Assembly: GCA_963704825.1 (NCBI GenBank)
Contig: CAVPHV010000001.1
Span: 1-64,000 of the forward strand
DNA length: 64,000 nt
Direction of reading: 5' to 3'
Source of the DNA: CAVPHV01 sp963704825
GTDB taxonomy: Bacteria > Actinomycetota > Acidimicrobiia > Spongiisociales > UBA5794
The notes under the pieces are model-generated. The model saw only the letters and a program-made list of their open reading frames with translations. It searched no databases and was not told the DNA's origin. Shown here piece after piece: positions 1-7,466 of the stretch. Position 1 is the stretch's first letter. The number at the start of each line of letters is the position of its first letter. Made by a program: the position numbers and the translations under genes.

Positions 1-44
1 GGCGGCGAGCACTCACCGTGGCCGTCGTGGTGTCGGCCGTCCGG

Positions 45-436
45 TCAGGGCTCGATCCGGTTGGCGGTTGTGACGCGGTCGATGCTGCGATCGAAGGAGA
101 TGATGTCGGGTATTCCAGAGGCCTCAGCCGACGCTACGAGGTACGCCTCGGCGAAGTCGATGCGATGGGTCTCGTACACCTCGAGCGAGCGCAGCAGCAG
201 AGCGGGATCCAGCGTCCGGATAGGCGGGTAGGCGATCACCGACCGCACCAACCGGGCTACCTCGTCGGCGGGCACCTCGTAGAAGGACTCGAGCACGTAG
301 ACGACCTCGGCAACGATGAGGTCGGGGAGGAGCAACTCATCTGCATCGGCCAGGAATGCCGTGGCACGCCGGCTAGGTCGGGAGGATCGCCGGTCAGATG
401 TCTGATCAGGACGTTGGTGTCGACGAACGCCGTCAC
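45..436 (-). pseudogene. VapC-type PIN-domain toxin, broken by a one-base frameshift
   Basis: This is a PIN-domain ribonuclease toxin of the VapC type. The N-terminal strand with FVDTNVLIRHL is read from GTG 436, while the rest (LLLPDLIVAEVVYVLES, DFAEAYLVASA, IISFDRSIDRV) lies in another frame. The frames meet near 371-385, where a GCCGG would need one extra C to join them. All four acidic PIN residues survive across the two pieces, so one inserted base would restore a normal toxin of about 130 residues. The GTG overlaps the antitoxin stop by 4 nt, the usual translational coupling. It may be a real inactivating mutation or a consensus error. Confidence 0.8.
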
Positions 437-702
437 CGACGCGCCTCAGCACGAGCCCGCCGGGTGCTGCGCCGCACCTCGTCCCAGGCCACCCCGCGTT
501 TCGCAGCCGGTACTTCTACGGCGCCGGCCAGGTCGAGGAGGTTGGGGGTCTTGGCGAGCAGGGCGCGGTGCTGTTCCACCCGGAACACGATCTGGTCGCC
601 TTCGGTGATGCCGAGCGTGTCCCGGACTTCCTTGGGGATGGTGATCTGGCCCTTCGAGGTGACCTTTGCTGCGAGATCCACTCTGCGCAACTCCTTACTC
701 AT
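433..702 (-). CDS. AbrB/SpoVT-type antitoxin of a VapBC-like pair
   Basis: This 89-residue protein has an AbrB/MazE swapped-hairpin DNA-binding domain near its N-terminus, with the signature AAKVTSKGQITIPKEVRDTLGI, followed by a short acidic/basic tail expected to bind the toxin. It would neutralise the downstream PIN toxin and repress the operon. I chose ATG 702 because the longer open frame upstream has no family similarity and because an inverted repeat sits on this start. The gene is intact although its toxin partner is frameshifted. Confidence 0.82.
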   Translation of the reverse strand: MSKELRRVDLAAKVTSKGQITIPKEVRDTLGITEGDQIVFRVEQHRALLAKTPNLLDLAGAVEVPAAKRGVAWDEVRRSTRRARAEARR

Positions 703-715
703 CTGACGTAGTAAG
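694..715. promoter_or_regulatory. Inverted repeat over the antitoxin start codon, candidate operator
   Basis: CTTACT at 694-699 and AGTAAG at 710-715 form a perfect 6-bp inverted repeat with a 10-nt spacer that covers the antitoxin ATG at 700-702. AbrB-type antitoxins autoregulate through palindromes near their own start, so this is a plausible operator. The assignment is inference from position only. Confidence 0.4.
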
Positions 716-927
716 GATACCGTGTGTGCTCGCAGATATCCAGAGATCGGCGACAGACATTCCTCGCGACGGTGGTTCTCGATACCGCCGGAGTCGAGAG
801 TCCGCGAAGAGTCCGCGGGAGAATGAAAAACGCTCCAAAGACGACCAAAGCCAACCAATCAGCATAAGCCCAGGTCAGAGGCCAGAAAGCGCTGAGTCGC
901 CAGGTCTCCAAGACCCCCTGATCCCGT

Positions 928-969
928 CTGGGGGTCAAGAGGTCGCCGGTTCAAATCCGGCCAGCCCGA
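928..969 (+). other. 3' part of tRNA-Pro(GGG), attachment-site remnant
   Basis: From the anticodon loop onward this matches tRNA-Pro(GGG): loop CTGGGGG (928-934), 3' anticodon stem TCAAG, variable AGGTC, T stem and loop GCCGG-TTCAAAT-CCGGC (945-961), acceptor strand CAGCCCG and discriminator A at 969. No 5' half is present: the bases before 928 lack a CTTGA stem strand, a D arm and a CGGGCTG acceptor strand. No CCA follows. A partial tRNA beginning in the anticodon loop, next to a recombinase gene, is the classic footprint of site-specific integration. GACCCCC (912-918) and GGGGGTC (930-936) also form an inverted repeat over its left edge. Confidence 0.75.
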
Positions 970-1009
970 CAAGAGGAACCCTCTGCGCCGCCGCAAGGGG
1001 TTCCGTCGT

Positions 1010-1350
1010 TTATCGGAGAGTTCGCGAACGTTCTGGCGGGCGAAAGTCCGCGGGAGTCCGCAGGAACGTGGCCTCGAGCCGCTCCGCAGCAGCCTCATCG
1101 AGACCCTCAAACAGGTGCCCGTAGGTATCCAGAGTGACCTGGATCGAGGAATGCCCGAGCCGGAGTTGGATCACCTTCGGGTGCTCGCCCTGAGCGATCA
1201 GCATCGCCGCATGCGTGTGCCGGAGATCACGAAACCGGAGTGGTTCACCAACCGAAGCCCGGACCGCGGGGAGCCACGTACGCCTCCGAAGTTGGTGCGA
1301 CGCACCGGACCCCCCTCGGGAGCTGTGAACAGGAACCCATCAGCGGCTGG
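1010..1350 (-). pseudogene. Tyrosine recombinase (phage/ICE integrase) C-terminal fragment, frameshifted
   Basis: Only the catalytic C-terminus remains. The later part reads RFRDLRHTHAAM, then LGHSSIQVT and LDTYGHLFEG, giving the Arg, His and nucleophilic Tyr motifs of the family. The part just upstream (DGFLFTAPEGG, PVRRTNF) is in a different frame; the two join near 1286-1290, where TTCGG would need one more C. The N-terminal SAM-like domain is absent. It lies beside the tRNA-Pro remnant, consistent with the integrase of the element that used that site. The element's other end is not recognisable here. Confidence 0.8.
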
Positions 1351-1589
1351 CGGCCACTGCGAAAAGTGCCGGATATGGGTGGTTTGGCTTGAGCGGCCTT
1401 TGGTTCAGTCGGTGACTTCCCAGAGTGTGCTGCTTCTCCGTGAGAAGGCCCTCCTCGAAGAGTCCCCGCAGGAATGCATCGACATCGGATGCGGTCGAGA
1501 CGACACCTCGGTGGGTCCAGTAGGACAGGACGCAAGCCAACTCGACAGGCGCGAGAAGCGTCTTGTACGAGGGGGTGTAGTCTCGCCCT
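1351..1589. other. Unassigned stretch between integrase remnant and ABC gene
   Basis: On the minus strand one frame here (about 1406-1600) has a protein-like composition, with segments such as SYKTLLAPVELACVLSYW and DAFLRGLFEEGLLTEK. It has no recognisable family, no convincing start, and overlaps the beginning of the ABC ATPase gene on the other strand. It may be another fragment of the decayed integrated element. I do not call a gene. Confidence 0.25.
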
Positions 1590-2447
1590 GTGACCGTTTC
1601 GCTTGCGATTTCCGTCAGTTCCGTGAGCAAGTCTTTCGGTGCGGTCAAGGCGCTGACAGATATCGATCTGGAGGTTGCCGATGGCCAGATCTTCGGTCTG
1701 GTCGGACCCAACGGTGCAGGCAAGACAACTCTGATCCGTGCGCTCGCTGGGGCACTTCAGCCAGATGCAGGCGAGATTGCGGTGCTTGGCCTCGACCCGA
1801 GGCACGATCGCTATGAGATCCGGGCTCGGCTGGGTTACATGCCCCAGGAGCCAGCGCTGTATGAGGACCTGTCGGCGTTTGCCAACGTGCGGTTCTTCGC
1901 TGCCGCCCATACGAGAGATGACGCCGCTGGAAAGGCTCGAGCCGCCTTGGAATTCATCGAACTCACCGACCGTGCCGACGATCCCGTCTATACGCTATCG
2001 GGGGGAATGAAACAGCGCGTCTCGCTGGCATGCGCCCTTGCCCACGAACCCGATCTCCTCTTCCTCGACGAACCAACGGCAGGAATCGACCCGAAGCTGC
2101 GGGAAGTCTTCTGGACTGGGTTCCACCGGTTGGCCGCCAGTGGTACGACGATGATCGTGTCGACCCATCAGATGTCGGAAGCTCTCGAGTGCGACCGGGT
2201 GGCGATCATGCGCGCTGGTCGAGTGTTGGTGGCCGAGGAGCCACGCACCTTGCTGGGGCAGGGCCGAGCCACGATTCGGTTGTGGCAGCAGGACCACGTC
2301 GAAGAGGTGGTCGCCAATGACTACAGCGTCGATCTACCGCGCCTGCTCGCTGGGCGAGACAGGGTCGACAGAGTGGAAATCGATCGAGAGACCCTGGAGG
2401 ACATTGTGCTGCGGATGATTGACGATGATGCCGCTCGCTCCGCATAG
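1590..2447 (+). CDS. ABC-2 type transporter ATP-binding subunit
   Basis: This 285-residue ABC ATPase would power a two-gene exporter with the next gene. Visible motifs are Walker A GPNGAGKTT (39-47), Q-loop MPQEP (near 86), signature LSGGMKQR (136-143), Walker B LLFLDEPTAGIDP (156-168) and the H-loop His (193). The last 60 residues are the usual DrrA/CcmA-like extension. The start is GTG 1590. The ORF runs into the permease, whose start lies inside this gene. The substrate cannot be told; daunorubicin-type, lipid and antibiotic exporters share this architecture. Residues 8 onward look intact. Confidence 0.9.
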   Translation: MTVSLAISVSSVSKSFGAVKALTDIDLEVADGQIFGLVGPNGAGKTTLIRALAGALQPDAGEIAVLGLDPRHDRYEIRARLGYMPQEPALYEDLSAFANVRFFAAAHTRDDAAGKARAALEFIELTDRADDPVYTLSGGMKQRVSLACALAHEPDLLFLDEPTAGIDPKLREVFWTGFHRLAASGTTMIVSTHQMSEALECDRVAIMRAGRVLVAEEPRTLLGQGRATIRLWQQDHVEEVVANDYSVDLPRLLAGRDRVDRVEIDRETLEDIVLRMIDDDAARSA

Positions 2448-3177
2448 GGCGCGCGCCCTCGGAGGGCGGGTCCTCCGCCAACTGCGGGCCGATCCGCGCT
2501 TCGTTGCTGTGTCGCTGATCATCCCACTCGTCATCACCTTCCTCCTGAAGATGTTCTTCGACGCCATCGACATCCCAATGTTCGACCAGACTCGGTTTGC
2601 GGTTCCCGGTGCAGCCTTCATCGTGCACTTTGTTACCTACATCCTCACAGCACTGGTGCTGGTCCGAGAACGGGTTGGAGGCACGATGGAGAGGATGTTC
2701 ATCAACGGGTATCGACAGCTGGAGATCATCGGCGGCTATCTGGCGGCCTATACGGTGCTGGCCACGTGGCAGTCGCTCCTGATTCTCACATGGGTCGCGT
2801 TCCTGTTCGATCTCGGCTACTCAATCGGCTCCTACGTTCAGATATACCTCGTCATCTGGCTGCTTGCAGTCCTGTCGATGGCCCTCGGGATTCTCGTTTC
2901 CAATTTCGCGAGGACGGAGGGCCAAGTGATCCCGTTCATCCCTCTCATCATCGTGCCATCGGTATTCCTCTCTGGCATGATCGTGGCCGTCGAGGATCTC
3001 CCGACCTGGGCGCAGGTGCTGGCCCGGTTCACACCGCTGTTCTACGCCAATGAAGTGCTGCAGGGGATCATTTCTGGAGGAACGGTTCTCGACACGTTGG
3101 GGCCGTTCGTGGCGCTCCCGCTGCTCACCGCCGGTGTGCTGGTTCTCGCGTCCCGTACGCTGCGCGAGGGCAGCTGA
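2425..3177 (+). CDS. ABC-2 type transporter permease
   Basis: The product of about 250 residues has six hydrophobic segments and is the membrane partner of the preceding ATPase. Family hallmarks include the IIPLVITFLL first segment, VRERVGGTMERMFI and the late IPFIPLIIVPSVFLSGMI segment with the FTPLFYANEVLQG region of ABC-2 exporters. I use ATG 2425; TTG 2419 and ATG 2428 are in frame and any of them overlaps the ATPase 3' end (stop 2445-2447), so the two are translationally coupled. The exported substrate is unknown. Confidence 0.88.
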   Translation: MMPLAPHRARALGGRVLRQLRADPRFVAVSLIIPLVITFLLKMFFDAIDIPMFDQTRFAVPGAAFIVHFVTYILTALVLVRERVGGTMERMFINGYRQLEIIGGYLAAYTVLATWQSLLILTWVAFLFDLGYSIGSYVQIYLVIWLLAVLSMALGILVSNFARTEGQVIPFIPLIIVPSVFLSGMIVAVEDLPTWAQVLARFTPLFYANEVLQGIISGGTVLDTLGPFVALPLLTAGVLVLASRTLREGS

Positions 3178-3373
3178 GCCAACCCGATCCTCCTCGTGGA
3201 GAATCACCGACGGTGGGGGTGGCGATAGCTGTTGCCTCGTCGGCTTGGCGGCCAAAATGTTCGATACAACAGACGCTCGTTGTCGGTTCCGGAACAGGCA
3301 GTGGGCCCGGCAGGGTTCGCATCTTCTCCGACCAGCGGAGCCACACCCCAACCACGACCAAGGCCCACGCACC

Positions 3374-3478
3374 AGCGGACTCATCGACAGTGACGGCACC
3401 CACCCCAGCCCAACCGGAACCCGGCTCACCGCCAACACCCTCACCGACGCCGGCTACGAGACAGCCACTCGGAACTGA
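3374..3478 (+). pseudogene. C-terminal scrap of an SGNH/GDSL-type hydrolase
   Basis: In this frame the last 34 residues contain LIDSDGTHPSPTGTRLTA and end ANTLTDAGYETATRN. This is the block V motif (DxxHP) and terminal helix typical of SGNH/GDSL esterases. Nothing upstream in the 380-bp gap after the ABC permease supplies the catalytic GDS block or the oxyanion Gly and Asn, so only a tail remains. The rest of 3178-3558 shows no gene I can support. Confidence 0.4.
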
Positions 3479-3558
3479 CCCCGCCCATATCCTCACGACT
3501 GTGTGCGATTGGAGTCGACCCGGTTGCATCTATGGCGTGTTTGTAGCATAGTTGTGGC

Positions 3559-3795
3559 ATGCCTAGAGTCAGAGTTAGCACAACGGTCGACGAGTCGCTT
3601 CTCGAGGAAGCGCGGCGATTGCGATCTGAGAGCAACGATGCCGCCCTGCTCGATGAGGCGCTCGCTGCCCTCCTAGCCCGATATCGCGCCGCCCAAATCG
3701 ACGCCGCCTACGCGGCGTATGACGCTCATCCGATTGACGAGCCTGACGAGTGGGGTGACCTCGCTTCGTTCCGCGAAGCCGCCGGGTTGTCGTGA
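3559..3795 (+). CDS. Antitoxin of a MazEF-like pair
   Basis: This small 78-residue protein begins MPRVRVSTTVDESLLEEARRL, a short strand-helix start typical of ribbon-helix-helix antitoxins paired with PemK/MazF toxins, and has an acidic C-terminus (IDEPDEWGDL) likely to wrap the toxin. Its TGA stop overlaps the toxin GTG in the sequence GTGA. It should act as DNA-binding repressor and toxin inhibitor. The ATG is preceded by an A/T-richer stretch (about 3535-3558) that may hold the promoter. Confidence 0.8.
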   Translation: MPRVRVSTTVDESLLEEARRLRSESNDAALLDEALAALLARYRAAQIDAAYAAYDAHPIDEPDEWGDLASFREAAGLS

Positions 3796-4121
3796 TCGCC
3801 CTGCCCGCTCGCGGTGAGGTCTGGTGGTGTGAGCTACCCGATATCGCCCGCCGACCTGTCGTGGTGTTGTCACGCGACGCCGCCATTCCGAGACTGAGGC
3901 GAACGGTCATTGCCCCATGCACGACCACCATCCGAGGGTTACCCAGTGAAGTCCTCCTCGAGCCGTCTGAGGATCCCATCCCCCGGGCCTCAGCGGTGAA
4001 TCTCGACTCGATAGAGAGTGTCTCGGTCGGAACACTCACGCAGCGGTTGGGACGGCTGAGCGATCAGCGGATGCGCCAAATCTGCGCAGCGGTCAACGTC
4101 GCCGTTGACTGTGTCGGCTGA
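3792..4121 (+). CDS. MazF/PemK-family endoribonuclease toxin
   Basis: The 109-residue product has the MazF/PemK fold signature: RGEVWWCELPD at the start, RRPVVVLSRDAA, VIAPCTTTIRGLPSEV and the SAVNLDSIESV segment near the C-terminal third. Members cut mRNA at short sequences. The family Arg after the first strand and the Thr/Ser of the PCTTT segment are present, and the length is usual, so it looks functional. GTG 3792 overlaps the antitoxin stop by 4 nt. Confidence 0.88.
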   Translation: MIALPARGEVWWCELPDIARRPVVVLSRDAAIPRLRRTVIAPCTTTIRGLPSEVLLEPSEDPIPRASAVNLDSIESVSVGTLTQRLGRLSDQRMRQICAAVNVAVDCVG

Positions 4122-4168
4122 AGCGGCAAGGGCAGCCACGCCGATCAACAATCCTGTCGCCTTCACGA

Positions 4169-4501
4169 TCATTTCGCGAAGCGTCCGAGGTCGGCATGCC
4201 TGAAGAGCGCTGGTGTCGTCAAGGGGCGTCTTCGGTCGATGGCGGGTGTTTCGGGACGCGGGGGAGCGGCGGCGGCTGTGCCGTCGTGGATGCGCCTGGG
4301 TTGTCGACGGGGTGGTCTGCCGGCTCCGTCGGCCGGGAAAGGCGCCCACACCGTGGATCCTCGAACGTCACCTCCCGACCACAGCACCACATACCCGTCG
4401 TTGTCCACTGGGAGTCCCAGATGCTCGACGTACCAGTCGTTCAGCTCGCGCGGATTCTCCGCCTTGAAGAACACCCCGCCGATCCCTGTCACCTTCGCCA
4501 T
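4169..4501 (-). pseudogene. VOC (glyoxalase-like) protein, 3' end replaced
   Basis: A good ribosome site (GAGAGG, 5 nt before ATG 4501) leads into MAKVTGIGGVFFKAENPREL, followed by DWYVEHLGLPVDNDG, a clear vicinal-oxygen-chelate domain. Similarity ends at about residue 56 (WAPFPAD). The remaining 54 codons are an Arg/Pro-rich stretch unlike the second half of the fold. The second beta-alpha-beta module and its metal ligands are therefore missing. A deletion or recombination joined the 5' half to unrelated sequence. Confidence 0.6.
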
Positions 4502-4565
4502 CGGAACCTCTCCGAGAACGACCGAAGGCGATTGCCGCTCCGAGGTTCGGGACGCGATCGCGGCG

Positions 4566-5057
4566 TCATGCCGACGGCCCGGACAGGCCGGACAGCACCG
4601 ATGATGCCTTCTCGAACGGCTCGAGGACGACGTCCCACCCGCTCTGGTAGCCAGCGCGTGCTGCATTGCCTTGTTCGCCACCGAGTTCTTCCCAGCCTCG
4701 GTGTTCGAGCTCGAGCTGGGTGCCGCCGTCGGGTGCTGGGCTGAAGCGAACCTCCAGGATCGTCGCCGCGTCGGGCTCGACGGAGGGATGCCAGGCAAGC
4801 ACGAACCGATGTGGTGGGTCCCATGCGATGACGTCAGCCCAGGCGTGTTCGGTGCCGTCTTCGGTCAACTCGACGACTCGCCCGCCGACGCGTTGTTCAA
4901 ATCGAACGCCGGTGGCGTTGTGTTCGGCGATCGAGAAGGCGACCAACGGCCACCAGGTCCCCATGCGGGTGGTGAACAGATCGAACGCTTCGACCGGATC
5001 GAGCGGGACCGTGCGCGTCTTTCGTACCGGCTCGATGGGGTTGTCGGACAGTTTCAT
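4566..5057 (-). CDS. SRPBCC (AHSA1-like) domain protein
   Basis: This 163-residue protein belongs to the START/Bet v1-like superfamily, AHSA1 subgroup. Landmarks are RKTRTVPLDPVEAFDLFT at the N-terminus, the strand pairs VVELTEDGTEHAWADVIAWDPPHR and TILEVRFSPAPDGGTQLELEHRGW, and the C-terminal helix YQSGWDVVLEPF. Such proteins form a hydrophobic pocket; the ligand is unknown. Its ATG overlaps the stop of the upstream ArsR gene by 4 nt. ArsR-SRPBCC pairs are common in actinobacteria, usually with the regulator controlling the pair. Confidence 0.87.
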   Translation of the reverse strand: MKLSDNPIEPVRKTRTVPLDPVEAFDLFTTRMGTWWPLVAFSIAEHNATGVRFEQRVGGRVVELTEDGTEHAWADVIAWDPPHRFVLAWHPSVEPDAATILEVRFSPAPDGGTQLELEHRGWEELGGEQGNAARAGYQSGWDVVLEPFEKASSVLSGLSGPSA

Positions 5058-5362
5058 TGGTCGTGTTCCTTTCCTGCTGCTTCGGTGAAGTTGTCGAGGA
5101 CGTCGTCCCACAGCACGTCGATCCACGCCCTCAGCTGCGCGACGCCCTGCGGGTCGATCCGGTAGATGCGTTTCGCTCCGTCGGGTATGGCGGTGACGAG
5201 GCCGGCCGCGCTGAGCACTTTGAGGTGCTGGGAAACCGCCGGCTGTGAGATTGGGAGATGGTCGGTCAACTCGCGCACTGACGATGGTGCCTCGCGGAGT
5301 AGTTCGTAGATAGATCGTCTGGTCGGATCGGCCAGGGCGACGAGTTGAGAGCCGATGTCCAT
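5054..5362 (-). CDS. ArsR-family winged-helix transcriptional regulator
   Basis: The 102-residue regulator is made almost entirely of an ArsR winged helix: ALADPTRRSIYELLREAP, then the recognition region ISQPAVSQHLKVLSAAGLV and the wing ITAIPDGAKRIYRIDP. It has no CxC metal site in the recognition helix, so it is likely a non-metal member that works with its SRPBCC neighbour. It is first in a two-gene operon with a 4-nt ATGA overlap. Confidence 0.9.
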   Translation of the reverse strand: MDIGSQLVALADPTRRSIYELLREAPSSVRELTDHLPISQPAVSQHLKVLSAAGLVTAIPDGAKRIYRIDPQGVAQLRAWIDVLWDDVLDNFTEAAGKEHDQ

Positions 5363-5395
5363 GACGATCGACCATAGGTCGTCGCTTATGATAAG

Positions 5396-5575
5396 TCAAC
5401 ACCGATGATTGGGCTCAGTGGGGCGCGGCCACCGTGGCGTGAGTTGCACCAGTCCGGAGTCCTCGCCAATCGTCGTGTCGTGATCGACGGAGAATCCCAG
5501 CTGATGGTGATAGAAGTCCTTGGCTCGGTCGATGTCTGAGACGGGCACGACAACCACCTCAAGTGTCCAGTTCAT
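5396..5575 (-). pseudogene. VOC-family protein truncated after the first module
   Basis: From ATG 5575 the frame reads MNWTLEVVVVPVSDIDRAKD, then FYHHQLGFSVDHDT and SGLVQLTP, the first module of a glyoxalase/bleomycin-resistance-type protein. After residue 48 it runs into an unrelated tail and stops at 59 residues, against a usual 120-130. The break lies directly upstream of the ArsR gene, so the event that placed that operon here may have removed the 3' half. Position 5576-5737 upstream holds no gene I can support. Confidence 0.6.
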
Positions 5576-5737
5576 TTGTCTCGCCCTCTTCGGTCCTGGC
5601 CGACGCGTGGTCGCTGTCGTTGTAGGAGACCGCGGTGTTGGTCTGCGTCGCCGACCCGATCATCAAATACGTCGCCATAGCGAATTCTTCCTCGACCGCT
5701 CGGATACGACACATGTCGCTCGCCCGGTCGAACCGGT

Positions 5738-6094
5738 TCAAGCCCACCAGATCCAGGACTCACCGGTGATCGGCGGATCGGTGAGGAACTCGCGGAGAGC
5801 TAGGACCATGTTCCCGGGATAGGCGACGGTTGCCCGGTTGAACCGTTTCGGGCTGGTGAACATCAAACCGGCGTGTGCCTTGCCCATGCCGGCCCACTGC
5901 GCGGCGAGCGGTATGAAGTCCGCCACGTTCTCGGTGACGAGAGCACGTTCGTGCGTTGTGGCGTAGGTCAGAAGATCCTCGTCCGACATGCCGCGAAGTC
6001 CCGTCTCAGCGGCGACCGCAACGACATCGAGGGATGCTTCAGTGAGGCTGGCGGCGATGCTCGGAGCGTGCATCTCGTCGAGAAGGAGCTTCAC
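5738..6094 (-). CDS. DUF5615 PIN-like toxin
   Basis: The 118-residue protein starts MKLLLDEMHAPSIAASL and carries DEDLLTYATTHERALVTENVADF and LMFTSPKRF, the pattern of DUF5615 PIN-like proteins. The Asp/Glu pair in LLLDEM, Asp in MSDEDLL and the NVADF Asp are the expected metal-binding acids. It is probably a nuclease toxin. Its ATG overlaps the antitoxin stop by 4 nt, so it is the second gene of a type II pair. Confidence 0.83.
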   Translation of the reverse strand: MKLLLDEMHAPSIAASLTEASLDVVAVAAETGLRGMSDEDLLTYATTHERALVTENVADFIPLAAQWAGMGKAHAGLMFTSPKRFNRATVAYPGNMVLALREFLTDPPITGESWIWWA

Positions 6095-6513
6095 TTCTCA
6101 AGCAGTTCGCGTTGGCGACGCCACAACGCTTCGGCCTCGTCGGCGAAGCGGGCCCGTTCTGCGATCGCCTCGTCGATCTCATCGGTGTAGTCGGCGTAGT
6201 AGGCCAATGCCGCGTCCACCAGCGTCTCCGGTATTGCGAACAGCTCGGCGGCCCTGGTCCGGCGCTCAGGCGCGGGAACGTCGCCGCCGACGATGGCTCC
6301 GATCACGTCGGCAACCTCCGGCCCGCCGACGAGGACCGGTCGCCTGCCCGAAGGGCCGTCTCGGAACACGACCATGGGGTGGGCTTCCATGCGGAGGCCC
6401 TCATCGATGAGACGCTCGGCCAACGTGGAGACCCCGACGTCGTGGCGATGGGCACTGGCCCTGAGTCGCCGGTGGAGCGGCTCGTCGGAGAATCGAATGG
6501 AGACAACAGGCAT
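6091..6513 (-). CDS. RHH plus DUF433-like antitoxin partner of the DUF5615 toxin
   Basis: This 140-residue protein has an N-terminal ribbon-helix-helix-like part (VVSIRFSDEPLHRRLRASA and TLAERLIDEGLRM) and a DUF433-like part (AHPMVVFRDGPSGRRPVLVGG, EVADVIGAI, FAIPETLVDAALAYYADY). Both are typical of antitoxins for DUF5615 toxins. I start it at ATG 6513 because an inverted repeat touches that codon; an ATG at 6540 is also in frame. It precedes the toxin with an ATGA overlap. Confidence 0.82.
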   Translation of the reverse strand: MPVVSIRFSDEPLHRRLRASAHRHDVGVSTLAERLIDEGLRMEAHPMVVFRDGPSGRRPVLVGGPEVADVIGAIVGGDVPAPERRTRAAELFAIPETLVDAALAYYADYTDEIDEAIAERARFADEAEALWRRQRELLEK

Positions 6514-6529
6514 GACTACAGCGTAGTCA
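6513..6529. promoter_or_regulatory. Perfect palindrome at the antitoxin start, candidate operator
   Basis: TGACTAC (6513-6519) and GTAGTCA (6523-6529) form a perfect 7-bp inverted repeat with a 3-nt spacer, ending on the antitoxin start codon (6511-6513). A ribbon-helix-helix dimer binding here would block initiation of its own operon. The symmetry is seen directly; the role is inference. Confidence 0.6.
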
Positions 6530-6540
6530 CATGTCGCCAT

Positions 6541-6891
6541 CTTGACTAGGGGGCTACCCCATCCACACCGAACCACCCATAGCGGCGCGACGGCGGGCGG
6601 GGTCTCGAACGCTCACCGTGACGACTGTCACTCGACCGATGATACCGCTCAAATCGACCCCGACCACAGCAACCCCCGACGTGACGGCAGGGGCTTCTGC
6701 TCGTCTCGGGGACGGAACTTCTACTTGGCGCAATGTATCCGGAAAAGTGAGCGGCACCGATGCTCAGACCGGACCGCCCAGATTCTGAGTATTGGCTGGT
6801 GCCACGGCGTATTTCATTGGTGTCGGAGCTAATCTTTCGAGGAGCGGTGACCGAACGTCGTTCACTGCGGTATTCCCAAAGAGGAGAGATC
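6541..6891. other. 350-bp intergenic stretch without a recognised gene
   Basis: Between the divergent toxin-antitoxin pair and the DUF6325-type gene I see no open frame with family similarity. The last 100 bases are A/T-richer than the surroundings and lead to the strong AGAGGAGAG ribosome site of the next gene, so they probably hold its promoter. No clear -35/-10 pair stands out. Confidence 0.5.
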
Positions 6892-7425
6892 ATGGCGATA
6901 GGTCCAGTTCAGCTCTTCGTGCTCGGTTTCGATCACCCGGACTTCCACGGAGAGATCATCGCCGAGCTCGAACGACTCAAAGAGAGCGACACCATCCGGG
7001 TGATCGACGCGTTGGCGGTCCACAAGGACGCCGACGGCGACATCGAGGTTGCGCATCTCAGCAACCTCTCTACAGAGGAAGCCATCGAGATCGGCACAGT
7101 GGTGGGTGCTCTTGTTGGCCTCGGGATCGAGGGTGAGGAAGGCATGGAGATCGGCGGCGTCCTCGGCGCCGAGGCTGGAGCTGAGGGTCTCGAAGTGTTC
7201 ACAGACGAGGACGCATGGGATGTCATCGAGGACATTCCGAATGATTCGGCTGCGGCCCTGATCCTGATCGAGCATCATTGGGCTGTCGGGTTGCGAAATG
7301 CAGTGGCCAACGCGGGAGGTGTTCGAATCAGCGACGGGTTCATCGATCCGATCGACCTCGTTGCAATCGGTCTGGTGGCCGAGGCGGAGGCAGAGGAGCT
7401 CGCAGCTCTTTCAGACGCGATATAG
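6892..7425 (+). CDS. DUF6325/DUF1269-like protein of unknown function
   Basis: The 177-residue product starts MAIGPVQLFVLGFDHPDFHG after a strong AGAGGAG site. It alternates an alpha/beta first third with a Gly-rich hydrophobic hairpin (GTVVGALVGLGI, MEIGGVLGAEAGAEG), then a second alpha/beta part (ALILIEHHWAVGLRNAVANAGG). This is the layout of actinobacterial DUF6325 and DUF1269 membrane-associated proteins. It ends in an acidic Ala/Glu helix. Its role is unknown. A 20-codon basic ORF and a strong hairpin follow immediately. Confidence 0.75.
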   Translation: MAIGPVQLFVLGFDHPDFHGEIIAELERLKESDTIRVIDALAVHKDADGDIEVAHLSNLSTEEAIEIGTVVGALVGLGIEGEEGMEIGGVLGAEAGAEGLEVFTDEDAWDVIEDIPNDSAAALILIEHHWAVGLRNAVANAGGVRISDGFIDPIDLVAIGLVAEAEAEELAALSDAI

Positions 7426-7466
7426 CTCGCAGGATCACTCTCAGATCAGAGGAATGGAGGTCAGAC

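Noticed and set aside
912..970. A complete tRNA gene at this position
   Set aside because: Only the 3' part from the anticodon loop is present. The 5' acceptor strand, D arm and anticodon stem partner are missing and no CCA follows.
5559..5747. A 39-62-residue minus-strand ORF between the DUF5615 toxin and the truncated VOC gene
   Set aside because: No ribosome site or family resemblance; it overlaps the VOC start in another frame.
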